From Clostridiales bacterium (GTDB taxonomy: Bacteria > Bacillota > Clostridia > Oscillospirales > Acutalibacteraceae): a stretch of DNA of 14,224 nucleotides. Positions 1 to 5,968 of this stretch are shown in pieces. The notes under the pieces were generated by a model. It was not told the DNA's origin. It worked only from the letters and a program-made list of their open reading frames with translations, and searched no databases. The translations under genes were made by a program, and so were the position numbers. Location of the stretch: the NCBI GenBank assembly GCA_020860025.1, contig JAJBVC010000141.1, positions 1 through 14,224 of the forward strand. Reading direction: 5' to 3'. Position 1 is the stretch's first letter, and the number at the start of each line of letters is the position of its first letter.

Positions 1-28
1 GGACAAATAATTTAATTTTATATTTACC

Positions 29-70
29 AAAACAGCCATAGCGTACTAAAACACGCTATGGCTGTTTTTT
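29..70 (+). terminator. Strong hairpin terminator, possibly bidirectional
   Basis: Perfect 16-bp inverted repeat (29-44 and 53-68, arm AAAACAGCCATAGCGT) with an 8-nt loop. On the plus strand it runs into a T tract at 65-71, so it would best terminate a plus-strand gene lying left of the window. On the minus strand it begins just past the pcrA stop and ends in TTTTGG, so it can also serve pcrA. The structure is read directly; its function is inferred. Confidence 0.85.
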
Positions 71-2256
71 TATATTTTTTCAAGCCTTGCAAAGTTTGCC
101 ATCATTTTTTTAGTACCGGCTTTATCAAAAGCGACCTCCATTAAAACATCATTGCCCATAGGCTGTAATGAAAGTATTGTACCCGTACCGAATGATTTGT
201 GCAAAACAGTATCGCCGACGCTGTACTGAACGTGCGGTTTTGCGGCTGTATTTCCTGTCTGACCGAACTTTCTTGCATTCGAGCTGAAAGATGAATTTTC
301 TTTTTTATTGATATTAACACCGACTGAGGAAATTTTCTTAACCGTAACGGAAACATCTTCTTTTACATCACTCGGTATTTCTCTTACAAAGCGTGACTGC
401 ATATTGCGTGACGTAGTACCGTAAAGCATTCTTTGCTGAGCGTTTACAAGATAAAGCTTTTCCTTTGCTCTTGTAATTCCGACATATGCAAGACGGCGTT
501 CTTCTTCAAGCTCCTCTTCGCTGTAAAGCGACTGGTTTCCGGGAAAGATTCCCTCTTCCATACCGGGAATAAAAACAATTGGAAATTCAAGTCCTTTTGC
601 GGAATGAAGCGTCATCAACACTACGGAATCGTCATCCTCATTATAAGAATCAATATCCGAAATAAGCGCAACATCCTCAAGAAATTCAGAAAGATTCGGT
701 TCGTCATTTTCCTCCTGATATTTAATGAACATTGACGAAAGTTCCTTGATATTGTTCACCCTGTCGTCATACGTTTCGGGGTCTTCATTAAGATAATCAA
801 GATATTTTGTTTTATCAAGAATTTCCTGAAGAAGATCCGTCAGCAACATTCCGTCTTCAAGACACTGCTGAAAATGCTTAATCATTTGTGTAAAGCCTTG
901 AAGCTTTACAGTTGCACGTGAGGTTTTTTCAAATTCATCCGCACGCTCGCAAACCTCAAAAGCGGATATCCCCAGCCCTGCTGATATTTCAAGCACATGG
1001 GCGAACATTGTATCGCCAATTGAACGCTTAGGCACGTTGATTATACGCTGAAGACGTACATTGTCGGCAGGATTATTTATGACTGCAAGGTACGACACAA
1101 TATCTTTAATTTCCTTACGGTCAAAGAAACGATGTCCACCGATTATCCTGTGCGAAATTCCGCTTTTTGTTAGCATGACCTCAAGATTACGTGACTGCGC
1201 ATTCATTCTGTAAAGAATTGCATGATCGCTCAATTTTTTGCCGTTTTTAACATTCTTTAAAATTTCGTCAACGATAAATGATGATTCATCAGATTCGTTA
1301 AGAGCGGTATTTATAATAATCTTTTCTCCTGCGCCCGAACGTGTAAAGAGCGTTTTGCCCTTACGATTTTTATTGTTCGAAATTACAGCGTTGGCACCGT
1401 CAAGAATATTTTGCGTAGAGCGATAATTTTCCTCAAGGCGAATGACGTTTGCGCCGGGATAGTGCTGTTCAAAAGAAAGTATATTTTCTATAGTAGCGCC
1501 ACGAAAACGATATATGCTTTGGTCGTCATCACCGACAACACATATGTTTTTATGATAATCCGCCAGAAGCGACGTGAGCACATACTGAGCGTGGTTAGTG
1601 TCCTGATACTCATCTACCATTACATATTTGAACTGATTTTGATAAAACTCTCTTACATCATCATTTTCTTTGAGCAGTTTTACGGTATTAAAAATAATAT
1701 CGTCAAAATCCATTGCATCAGACTTTTTAAGCTCGGACTGATACATTTCATAGCACTGAGCAATTTTGCCCTTTCTGAAATCATTTGATGATGTGGCGGT
1801 ATATTCTTTAGGGTCAATAAGGCTGTCCTTCGCTCTGCTGATTTCGGCAAGAATCGACTTGTGATTTAAAAATCTGTCCTCAATTCCAAGATGCTTTTGG
1901 CACTGCTTCATAACACGTCTTGAATCGTCTGTATCATAAATCGTAAAATGATTTGTATAGCCGATAAGCTCGCCGTAACGTCTTAAAATTCTTGCACAGC
2001 AACTGTGAAAGGTATAAGCCCAAATGCTGTTTGCCTCATCGCCGATTGCGTTAATCAAACGCTCTTTAAGCTCGCCTGCCGCTTTATTTGTAAAAGTGAT
2101 AGCAAGCACCTGCCAAGGCATAGCCAAGCCGGATTCTATTATATGCTGAACACGGTTTACCAAAACTGTTGTTTTTCCCGAACCTGCACCGGCTAAAATA
2201 AGAAGCGGCCCTTCGGTTGTATCTACAGCCCTTTGCTGCATTTCATTCAGTGGCAT
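70..2256 (-). CDS. pcrA: ATP-dependent DNA helicase PcrA (UvrD/Rep family, SF1A)
   Basis: A 728-residue superfamily 1 helicase that unwinds DNA 3'-5' in repair, plasmid replication and clearing of stalled RNA polymerase. All motifs are visible: Walker A AGAGSGKTT (22-30), motif II DEYQDTN (215-221), motif III GDDDQSIYRFRGA, motif IV EENYRST, motif V LMTLHSAKGLEFP and motif VI VGITRAKEKLYL. The C-terminal 65 residues (PHVQYSVGDTVLHKSFGTG) match the PcrA/UvrD Tudor-like RNA-polymerase-binding domain. The frame is open 22 codons further upstream, but the start at 2256 (MPLNEMQQRAV) is preferred: AGGAGA lies about 7 nt before it, the product begins like other PcrA proteins, and the extension would run through the 2293-2329 hairpin. 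Length is typical of the family. Its promoter is not clear; it may be read through from the upstream decarboxylase genes. Confidence 0.97.
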   Translation of the reverse strand: MPLNEMQQRAVDTTEGPLLILAGAGSGKTTVLVNRVQHIIESGLAMPWQVLAITFTNKAAGELKERLINAIGDEANSIWAYTFHSCCARILRRYGELIGYTNHFTIYDTDDSRRVMKQCQKHLGIEDRFLNHKSILAEISRAKDSLIDPKEYTATSSNDFRKGKIAQCYEMYQSELKKSDAMDFDDIIFNTVKLLKENDDVREFYQNQFKYVMVDEYQDTNHAQYVLTSLLADYHKNICVVGDDDQSIYRFRGATIENILSFEQHYPGANVIRLEENYRSTQNILDGANAVISNNKNRKGKTLFTRSGAGEKIIINTALNESDESSFIVDEILKNVKNGKKLSDHAILYRMNAQSRNLEVMLTKSGISHRIIGGHRFFDRKEIKDIVSYLAVINNPADNVRLQRIINVPKRSIGDTMFAHVLEISAGLGISAFEVCERADEFEKTSRATVKLQGFTQMIKHFQQCLEDGMLLTDLLQEILDKTKYLDYLNEDPETYDDRVNNIKELSSMFIKYQEENDEPNLSEFLEDVALISDIDSYNEDDDSVVLMTLHSAKGLEFPIVFIPGMEEGIFPGNQSLYSEEELEEERRLAYVGITRAKEKLYLVNAQQRMLYGTTSRNMQSRFVREIPSDVKEDVSVTVKKISSVGVNINKKENSSFSSNARKFGQTGNTAAKPHVQYSVGDTVLHKSFGTGTILSLQPMGNDVLMEVAFDKAGTKKMMANFARLEKI

Positions 2257-2292
2257 AAAAATTCTCCTGTTATGTAGGTTATATGTTAAAGT

Positions 2293-2329
2293 TAAAGACT
2301 TGGTATGTATTACAGTTACCAAGTCTTTA
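2293..2329 (-). terminator. Inverted repeat between the decarboxylase beta gene and pcrA, possible weak terminator
   Basis: Perfect 13-bp arms (2293-2305 TAAAGACTTGGTA and 2317-2329) with an 11-nt loop, lying about 50 nt past the beta-subunit stop and about 35 nt before the pcrA start. The T-tract after the stem is poor on both strands (CTTTAAC on minus), so it could be a weak terminator/attenuator, an mRNA 5'-leader hairpin or a protein-binding palindrome. The structure is seen; its role is uncertain. Confidence 0.5.
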
Positions 2330-2381
2330 GTTTAATATAAATTTGATTTTAAATCAATATATTCAGTCTTAAAATTTGAAA

Positions 2382-3599
2382 TTATCCGAGCAATGTAAGA
2401 AGAATACCTGCCGCTACCGCCGAACCGATAACACCCGATACATTAGGTCCCATAGCGTGCATAAGCAGATAGTTTGACGGATTTTCCTTTTGACCGACCT
2501 TCTGACTTACACGAGCCGCCATAGGAACTGCCGATACACCTGCCGAGCCGATAAGGGGATTGACTTTGCCTTTTGTAACAAGGTACATAATCTTGCCGAA
2601 AATTACACCCGAAGCCGTACCGAAAACAAACGCAACAAGACCGAGTACAACAATCAAAATTGTTGATGTATTAAGGAACGATGATGCGGATGTCGTTGCA
2701 CCTACAGAAAGTCCCAAAAGAATTGTTACTATATTCATAAGCTCGTTTTGAGCGGCTTTTGCAATACGCTCAGTTCTTCCGCTTTCTTTGAGCAAATTAC
2801 CAAGCATAAGCATACCTACAAGCGAAGCTGCATCAGGCAAAAGAAGCGACACGATAACAGTTACCATTATAGGAAACAAAATCTTTTCAAGCTTTGAAAC
2901 AGGACGAAGATTGCCCATCACAACCGAACGCTCTTTTTTAGTAGTCAGCGCACGCATAACAGGAGGCTGAATAACAGGGACAAGAGCCATATACGAATAC
3001 GCCGCAACGGCGATTGTACCAAGCAGTTCGGGTGCTAATTGTGACGTTACAAATATTGCCGTCGGGCCGTCAGCACCTCCGATAATAGCGATTGAACCTG
3101 CCTCGTTAGGTTGGAAGCCAAGCAAAATTGCGCCTACGTAAGTGAAGAATATACCAAACTGCGCCGCAGCACCGAGAATGAAGCTGCTCGGATTTGCTAT
3201 AAGCGGAGCGAAGTCTGTCATAGCGCCTATACCAAGGAAAATAAGCGGCGGATAAATTCCGGCTTTTACGCCGAAATACAAAAAGTCAAGAAGTCCCGGA
3301 GTACAAACAGCGCCCGTTGCCTCATCCACCATTCTGCCTGCAACTAAATCTATAAAGCCCTGCATATCATGATACTGAACCGCAAGATTTGCACCGGGTA
3401 TATTTGCAAGAAGCATACCAAATGCAATAGGTATCATAAGCAACGGTTCAAAGCCTTTTTTAATACCGAGCCACAGGAAGAAAAACGACACAAGCAACAT
3501 TACGGCATTTTTCCAGCCGTCGCCCTGAAAGAAATACGCATATCCGGAATTTGAAAAAATATCAACTACAACCTGCCATACGCCTTGTAAAATTTCCAT
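2382..3599 (-). CDS. Sodium-ion-translocating decarboxylase, beta subunit (OadB/GcdB/MmdB family)
   Basis: A 405-residue polytopic membrane protein that couples decarboxylation of carboxybiotin to Na+ export in oxaloacetate, glutaconyl-CoA or methylmalonyl-CoA decarboxylases. The family signature GGADGPTAIF lies at 174-183, and its Asp (D177 here) is the conserved Na+-site residue known from Klebsiella OadB. A second conserved block, GSAGVSAVPMAARVSQ, lies near 351-366, and a C-terminal GPNVSG contains N386, matching the conserved Asn region. Many hydrophobic segments cover nearly the whole length, and the length is normal for the family. The start is secured by GAAGGAGG about 8 nt upstream. 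It lies 14 nt downstream of the gamma-subunit gene and is surely co-transcribed. The substrate cannot be told from this subunit, and no carboxyltransferase or biotin carrier is in the window. Confidence 0.95.
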   Translation of the reverse strand: MEILQGVWQVVVDIFSNSGYAYFFQGDGWKNAVMLLVSFFFLWLGIKKGFEPLLMIPIAFGMLLANIPGANLAVQYHDMQGFIDLVAGRMVDEATGAVCTPGLLDFLYFGVKAGIYPPLIFLGIGAMTDFAPLIANPSSFILGAAAQFGIFFTYVGAILLGFQPNEAGSIAIIGGADGPTAIFVTSQLAPELLGTIAVAAYSYMALVPVIQPPVMRALTTKKERSVVMGNLRPVSKLEKILFPIMVTVIVSLLLPDAASLVGMLMLGNLLKESGRTERIAKAAQNELMNIVTILLGLSVGATTSASSFLNTSTILIVVLGLVAFVFGTASGVIFGKIMYLVTKGKVNPLIGSAGVSAVPMAARVSQKVGQKENPSNYLLMHAMGPNVSGVIGSAVAAGILLTLLG

Positions 3600-3613
3600 A
3601 GTTTTTCCTCCTT

Positions 3614-4027
3614 CTAAAACGGTCTGTTGTTATCCCTAACAGCTGCCGCCGCCCAAGGATTTCTGCCGCTTACATTTTTTCTTTTGATAGTTCTTACTAC
3701 CGCATCAGGTCCCTGTGAAACCGCAACAGCCGCCGCAATGGCTGCAACAACCTCATTAGGTATTCCCTGCTCTACCGTTGGAGCAGGCTCTGATTTTTTC
3801 ATCTGCGGTACAGTGGGTACAGGGATTTGTACCTCTTCCTCTTTTCCCGCTTTCTTTGCTGCTTTCTCTTTTGCTCTGTTTTCGCTTTTTGAAACTATCA
3901 TTCCAAAAAGATAGAATACCAAAATCAGCAAAAGCAACATTCCTAAAACTATTCCGATGCCGGCAATAACAACTGTTGCTGTAAATTCCCAACCGGTATC
4001 GACTACTATCATTGAAATTGGATTCAC
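3614..4027 (-). CDS. Sodium-pump decarboxylase gamma subunit (OadG-like)
   Basis: A 137-residue single-pass membrane protein. One transmembrane segment (about residues 16-42) is followed by a Lys/Glu-rich stretch, a Pro-containing linker (PVPTVPQ) and a conserved-looking C terminus (SGRNPWAAAAVRDN) of the kind that in OadG-type subunits contacts the carboxyltransferase. In the family, gamma holds alpha and beta together. The frame extends to an ATG at 4072, but a GTG start at 4027 is preferred: GGGGGAA sits 5 nt before it, the 4072 ATG has no ribosome binding site, and the predicted transcription start (about 4054) lies downstream of 4072. The gene is first in a gamma-beta operon. The family call rests on architecture, the C-terminal motif and its neighbour, because gamma subunits are poorly conserved. 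Confidence 0.85.
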   Translation of the reverse strand: MNPISMIVVDTGWEFTATVVIAGIGIVLGMLLLLILVFYLFGMIVSKSENRAKEKAAKKAGKEEEVQIPVPTVPQMKKSEPAPTVEQGIPNEVVAAIAAAVAVSQGPDAVVRTIKRKNVSGRNPWAAAAVRDNNRPF

Positions 4028-4039
4028 CCGAATTCCCCC
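4028..4039 (-). promoter_or_regulatory. Ribosome binding site that fixes a GTG start for the gamma subunit
   Basis: On the minus strand GGGGGAA (4033-4039) is followed by TTCGG and then GTG (4027-4025). It lies inside the transcript expected from the promoter at 4061-4089, whereas the longer ATG start does not. Confidence 0.6.
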
Positions 4040-4060
4040 ATTGTAAAATAATTTGTTGCT

Positions 4061-4089
4061 ATTATAAATCATTATTTTATAGATTTCAA
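4061..4089 (-). promoter_or_regulatory. Sigma-A-type promoter of the decarboxylase gamma-beta operon
   Basis: On the minus strand, TTGAAA (4084-4089), a 17-nt spacer and a perfect TATAAT (4061-4066). The predicted transcription start is near 4054, leaving a leader of about 27 nt before the GTG start. It is back-to-back with the plus-strand promoter at 4148-4175. Confidence 0.75.
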
Positions 4090-4147
4090 TAAATTTTTTA
4101 AGAAAATGTAATTTTCTGTCAATATTGATATATTTGTTACAAATTAC

Positions 4148-4175
4148 TTGATTTATTTTTTAAAAGGTATATAAT
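4148..4175 (+). promoter_or_regulatory. Promoter of the 44-codon small membrane-protein ORF
   Basis: TTGATT (4148-4153), a 16-nt spacer and a perfect TATAAT (4170-4175), about 26 nt before the start codon. The predicted start of transcription is near 4182, giving a very short leader that contains the AAAGGGG ribosome binding site. Confidence 0.6.
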
Positions 4176-4201
4176 ATTATTAACAAGAAAGGGGTAGTTT
4201 T

Positions 4202-4336
4202 ATGACTGAAAAAACTTTAATTATTGCAATTTTGGTTGCGTTGATACTTCTTTGGTTTGCCGAAACTCTCGGTATGAAAAAGACAAGCAAAATACTCGGC
4301 GGTGCTATTGATTTGGGATTTGCCGTTTTGCGATAG
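4202..4336 (+). CDS. Small single-pass membrane protein, 44 aa, unknown function
   Basis: I do not recognise this family. The ORF begins with ATG at 4202, ends at TAG 4334-4336 and encodes a peptide starting MTEKTLIIAILVALILLWFA. A hydrophobic helix covers about residues 5-20, followed by a basic patch (MKKTSK) and a mildly hydrophobic, Gly-containing tail ending FAVLR. Evidence that it is real: GAAAGGGG about 8 nt upstream, a promoter with perfect TATAAT just before that, and a G+C-rich hairpin about 25 nt after the stop, so it looks like a self-contained transcription unit. It is divergent from the Na+-pump subunits, with about 170 nt between start codons. It could be a small accessory or regulatory membrane peptide; a link to the pump is only suggested by position. 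Confidence 0.6.
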   Translation: MTEKTLIIAILVALILLWFAETLGMKKTSKILGGAIDLGFAVLR

Positions 4337-4360
4337 TGCAAATACATAATGATACGTAAT

Positions 4361-4384
4361 GGGGCTGTTTTACAGCCCCTTATT
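4361..4384 (+). terminator. Hairpin terminator after the small membrane-protein ORF
   Basis: GGGGCTG (4361-4367) pairs with CAGCCCC (4373-4379) across a 5-nt loop, followed by a weak T-rich tail (TTATT). It sits 24 nt after the TAG stop. The short U tract makes it a moderate terminator, so some read-through into the acetyltransferase is possible. Confidence 0.55.
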
Positions 4385-4436
4385 CTGTCGATAAAACGGA
4401 AGACACTTCGATCGGAATATGAGAGGAATATAAAAT

Positions 4437-4961
4437 ATGAGCAAAGAACCTATAATCGAGACAGACAGATTGATTTTACGTCCGCTCACACTCGACGATG
4501 CAGAAGCCTGTTACAGTTGGAACAGTGATGATAGAGTTACGAAATATATGTCACATTCTACACATACCGACATCGGTCAAACTATTGATTGGATAAGGTC
4601 GACCTTCACCGACAAGGATGAGTGGCTTTGGGCATTTGTTCTGAAAGAAAAGAACAGGGTAATCGGAACAGGGAGTATAGGCCCAAATGCCCAAATGAAA
4701 GACTATTGGGGTATCGGATATATTCTTCATTATGATTATTGGCACAAGGGATATTGCACAGAAGCAATGAAAGCCATTATTGATTTTGTGCACAAAGAGC
4801 TTGGTGTAAATAAAATTTGCTCAAGCCATGCGGTTGATAATCCACGTTCGGGCAAAGTTATGGAAAAATGCGGTCTGAAATTTGACCATTATGGAGAACA
4901 TACAAAGCTTGACGGCAGCCAAACGTTTAAATCAAAGTTTTATAAAACAGAATTGGAATAG
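4437..4961 (+). CDS. GNAT-family N-acetyltransferase (RimJ/RimL-like)
   Basis: A 174-residue single-domain GNAT enzyme that transfers acetyl from acetyl-CoA to an amine. The N terminus IETDRLILRPLTLDDAEACYSW is the typical opening of the RimJ/RimL group (Acetyltransf_3). Motif A is the strand-helix GIGYILHYDYWHKGYCTEAM (92-111), with HKGYCTEA forming the pyrophosphate-binding turn. Motif B is NPRSGKVMEKCGLKFDHYGE (135-154). AGAGGA lies 9 nt before the start. The length is standard. Members acetylate ribosomal proteins, other N termini, aminoglycosides or metabolites, and the substrate cannot be told here. It appears monocistronic or weakly coupled to the small ORF upstream and is closed by a terminator at 5008-5037. 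Confidence 0.9.
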   Translation: MSKEPIIETDRLILRPLTLDDAEACYSWNSDDRVTKYMSHSTHTDIGQTIDWIRSTFTDKDEWLWAFVLKEKNRVIGTGSIGPNAQMKDYWGIGYILHYDYWHKGYCTEAMKAIIDFVHKELGVNKICSSHAVDNPRSGKVMEKCGLKFDHYGEHTKLDGSQTFKSKFYKTELE

Positions 4962-4980
4962 CCTCCTGTTTATCGAACGA

Positions 4981-5008
4981 AACGAAATATATTAAACGAA
5001 ATATATTA
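4981..5008 (+). repeat. 14-bp tandem duplication
   Basis: The unit AACGAAATATATTA occurs twice head to tail (4981-4994 and 4995-5008) between the acetyltransferase stop and its terminator. It is probably a replication-slippage product; no function is visible. Confidence 0.7.
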
Positions 5009-5037
5009 AAAGAGCGACTTCACAGCCGCTCTTTTTT
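5008..5037 (+). terminator. Terminator of the acetyltransferase gene
   Basis: A 9-bp stem (AAAAGAGCG 5008-5016 with CGCTCTTTT 5027-5035) and a T run through 5037. It has the classic layout of a rho-independent terminator, about 47 nt after the stop. Confidence 0.8.
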
Positions 5038-5093
5038 GGTTCTATAATAAATGTTGGGGTGTGGGACTCCAACATTTATTATAGAACCTTTTT
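5038..5093 (+). repeat. Long perfect palindrome with T-rich flank
   Basis: A perfect 20-bp inverted repeat (arms 5038-5057 and 5069-5088). It can be lengthened inward by three more pairs, including one G-T, to leave the 5-nt loop GTGGG. TTTTT ATTTTT follows on the plus strand, so it could act as a second terminator directly behind the first. The length and perfection of the stem exceed what termination needs, so a dispersed palindromic repeat or MITE-like element is an alternative. Confidence 0.75.
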
Positions 5094-5161
5094 ATTTTTA
5101 CTGAAGCTTTCTCTTTTTCCCCGGTTGAACCATGGGTTTTCAGCTATTGCGGGACAAAATT

Positions 5162-5196
5162 AGGACTGTTCCGACAAAATTCAGAACAGTCCTTTT
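5162..5196 (-). terminator. Hairpin between convergent genes, likely terminator of the GtrA-like gene
   Basis: AGGACTGTTC (5162-5171) pairs with GAACAGTCCT (5184-5193) across a 12-nt loop. On the minus strand it lies about 20 nt past the stop of the 5213-5869 gene and is followed by AATTTTG; on the plus strand TTTT follows, so it may work both ways. The nonamer GACAAAATT occurs both beside the stem (5153-5161) and in its loop (5173-5181). Confidence 0.6.
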
Positions 5197-5212
5197 GCAA
5201 TCTTTATAGAAT

Positions 5213-5869
5213 TTAATTTGACTCTTTTTCTTCTTTATCTTCTTTCTTTTCCTTGAGAAGAACAAATTTTTCCATTGGGAAAAGTACAACCATCTGAATA
5301 AATCCTGCGGCAAGAGAAGCAATAGTCCTTGCAAGAGCCTGAAGCCAAGCCCAATCAAGTTTTGCGATGATACCTACAAGCCATCCCTGGAACCATGTTG
5401 AGAACAGAATAAGTGCAATCATAAGTACAATATATATTGCGAAATTGTACCAAGGGGCATCAGACTTAAATGTGGTTTTCTTATTTTGATAGAAGCCGTA
5501 AATATTAGCAATGAGGTTTGAAAGGAAGAAAGGAAGAAGATAGCCCCAGGTTACAACACCGCCGACTACCACGCCGTTTTCAATAACGCCGCCCACTACA
5601 TATTTTCCTACCTGCTCAACGCCTTCAGCCGTGGATGCATCAAAAATAACATTTGGGTCAAAAATTCCTTGGAGGAAAGCCGGCAGAGTTGCCGTAACAC
5701 CGTCAAAAATTAGCGGGAGTACATTTGCCAGTACCAACTGGATAATAGTTACAAGGCCCGAAACAACAAGAAATTTAACGATTTGCCAAATAGTCTTTAC
5801 AAAAGAGCCTTTTCCCTCAGCGGCATCATCTATACCGCCAAGGCTGATTTTTTTCTTTTCATCTGCCAT
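5213..5869 (-). CDS. GtrA-like polytopic membrane protein
   Basis: A 218-residue integral membrane protein with four predicted helices at about 30-55, 103-127, 141-163 and 173-197. The key clue is SNLIANIYGFYQNKKTTF (117-134): a helix ending in Asn-rich residues then NKKTTF, matching the GtrA family hallmark. GtrA proteins are thought to move polyprenyl-linked sugars across the membrane or otherwise assist surface glycan modification. The loop between helices 1 and 2 (about 56-100) is longer than usual, and the termini are charged (ADEKKK at the start, EKKEDKEEKE at the end). AAGGAGA lies 8 nt before the ATG, and a TTGCAT-N17-TATAAT promoter precedes it. It follows the phosphoesterase gene on the same strand. 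The family call is probable, not certain. Confidence 0.7.
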   Translation of the reverse strand: MADEKKKISLGGIDDAAEGKGSFVKTIWQIVKFLVVSGLVTIIQLVLANVLPLIFDGVTATLPAFLQGIFDPNVIFDASTAEGVEQVGKYVVGGVIENGVVVGGVVTWGYLLPFFLSNLIANIYGFYQNKKTTFKSDAPWYNFAIYIVLMIALILFSTWFQGWLVGIIAKLDWAWLQALARTIASLAAGFIQMVVLFPMEKFVLLKEKKEDKEEKESN

Positions 5870-5910
5870 AAATTTTTCTCCTTAAGAAAATAATAATTTG
5901 TAATGATTTT

Positions 5911-5939
5911 ATTATACCAAGTATAAAGCGATAATGCAA
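5911..5939 (-). promoter_or_regulatory. Promoter of the GtrA-like gene
   Basis: On the minus strand, TTGCAT (5934-5939), a 17-nt spacer and a perfect TATAAT (5911-5916), with predicted transcription start near 5904 and a leader of about 35 nt. No clear terminator separates it from the phosphoesterase gene, so read-through from the glycosidase operon could add to expression. Confidence 0.7.
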
Positions 5940-5968
5940 GAAAAAATTGAAATGTCATCAAATATCCG

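Noticed and set aside
1411..1788. Plus-strand ORF of 125 codons inside pcrA
   Set aside because: It lies antisense to conserved helicase motifs, has no ribosome binding site or family resemblance, and is a shadow of pcrA codon usage.
2257..2322. Longer N terminus for PcrA (22 extra residues)
   Set aside because: The extension passes through a palindrome, lacks a ribosome binding site, and family members begin near MPLNEMQQRAV.
3627..3914. Plus-strand ORF of 95 codons rich in Ala, Thr and Phe
   Set aside because: It is the complement of the Ala/Lys-rich gamma subunit; no separate signals support it.
4437..4961. Antibiotic acetyltransferase
   Set aside because: It has only general GNAT/RimJ-RimL motifs; nothing in the sequence points to a drug substrate or resistance context.
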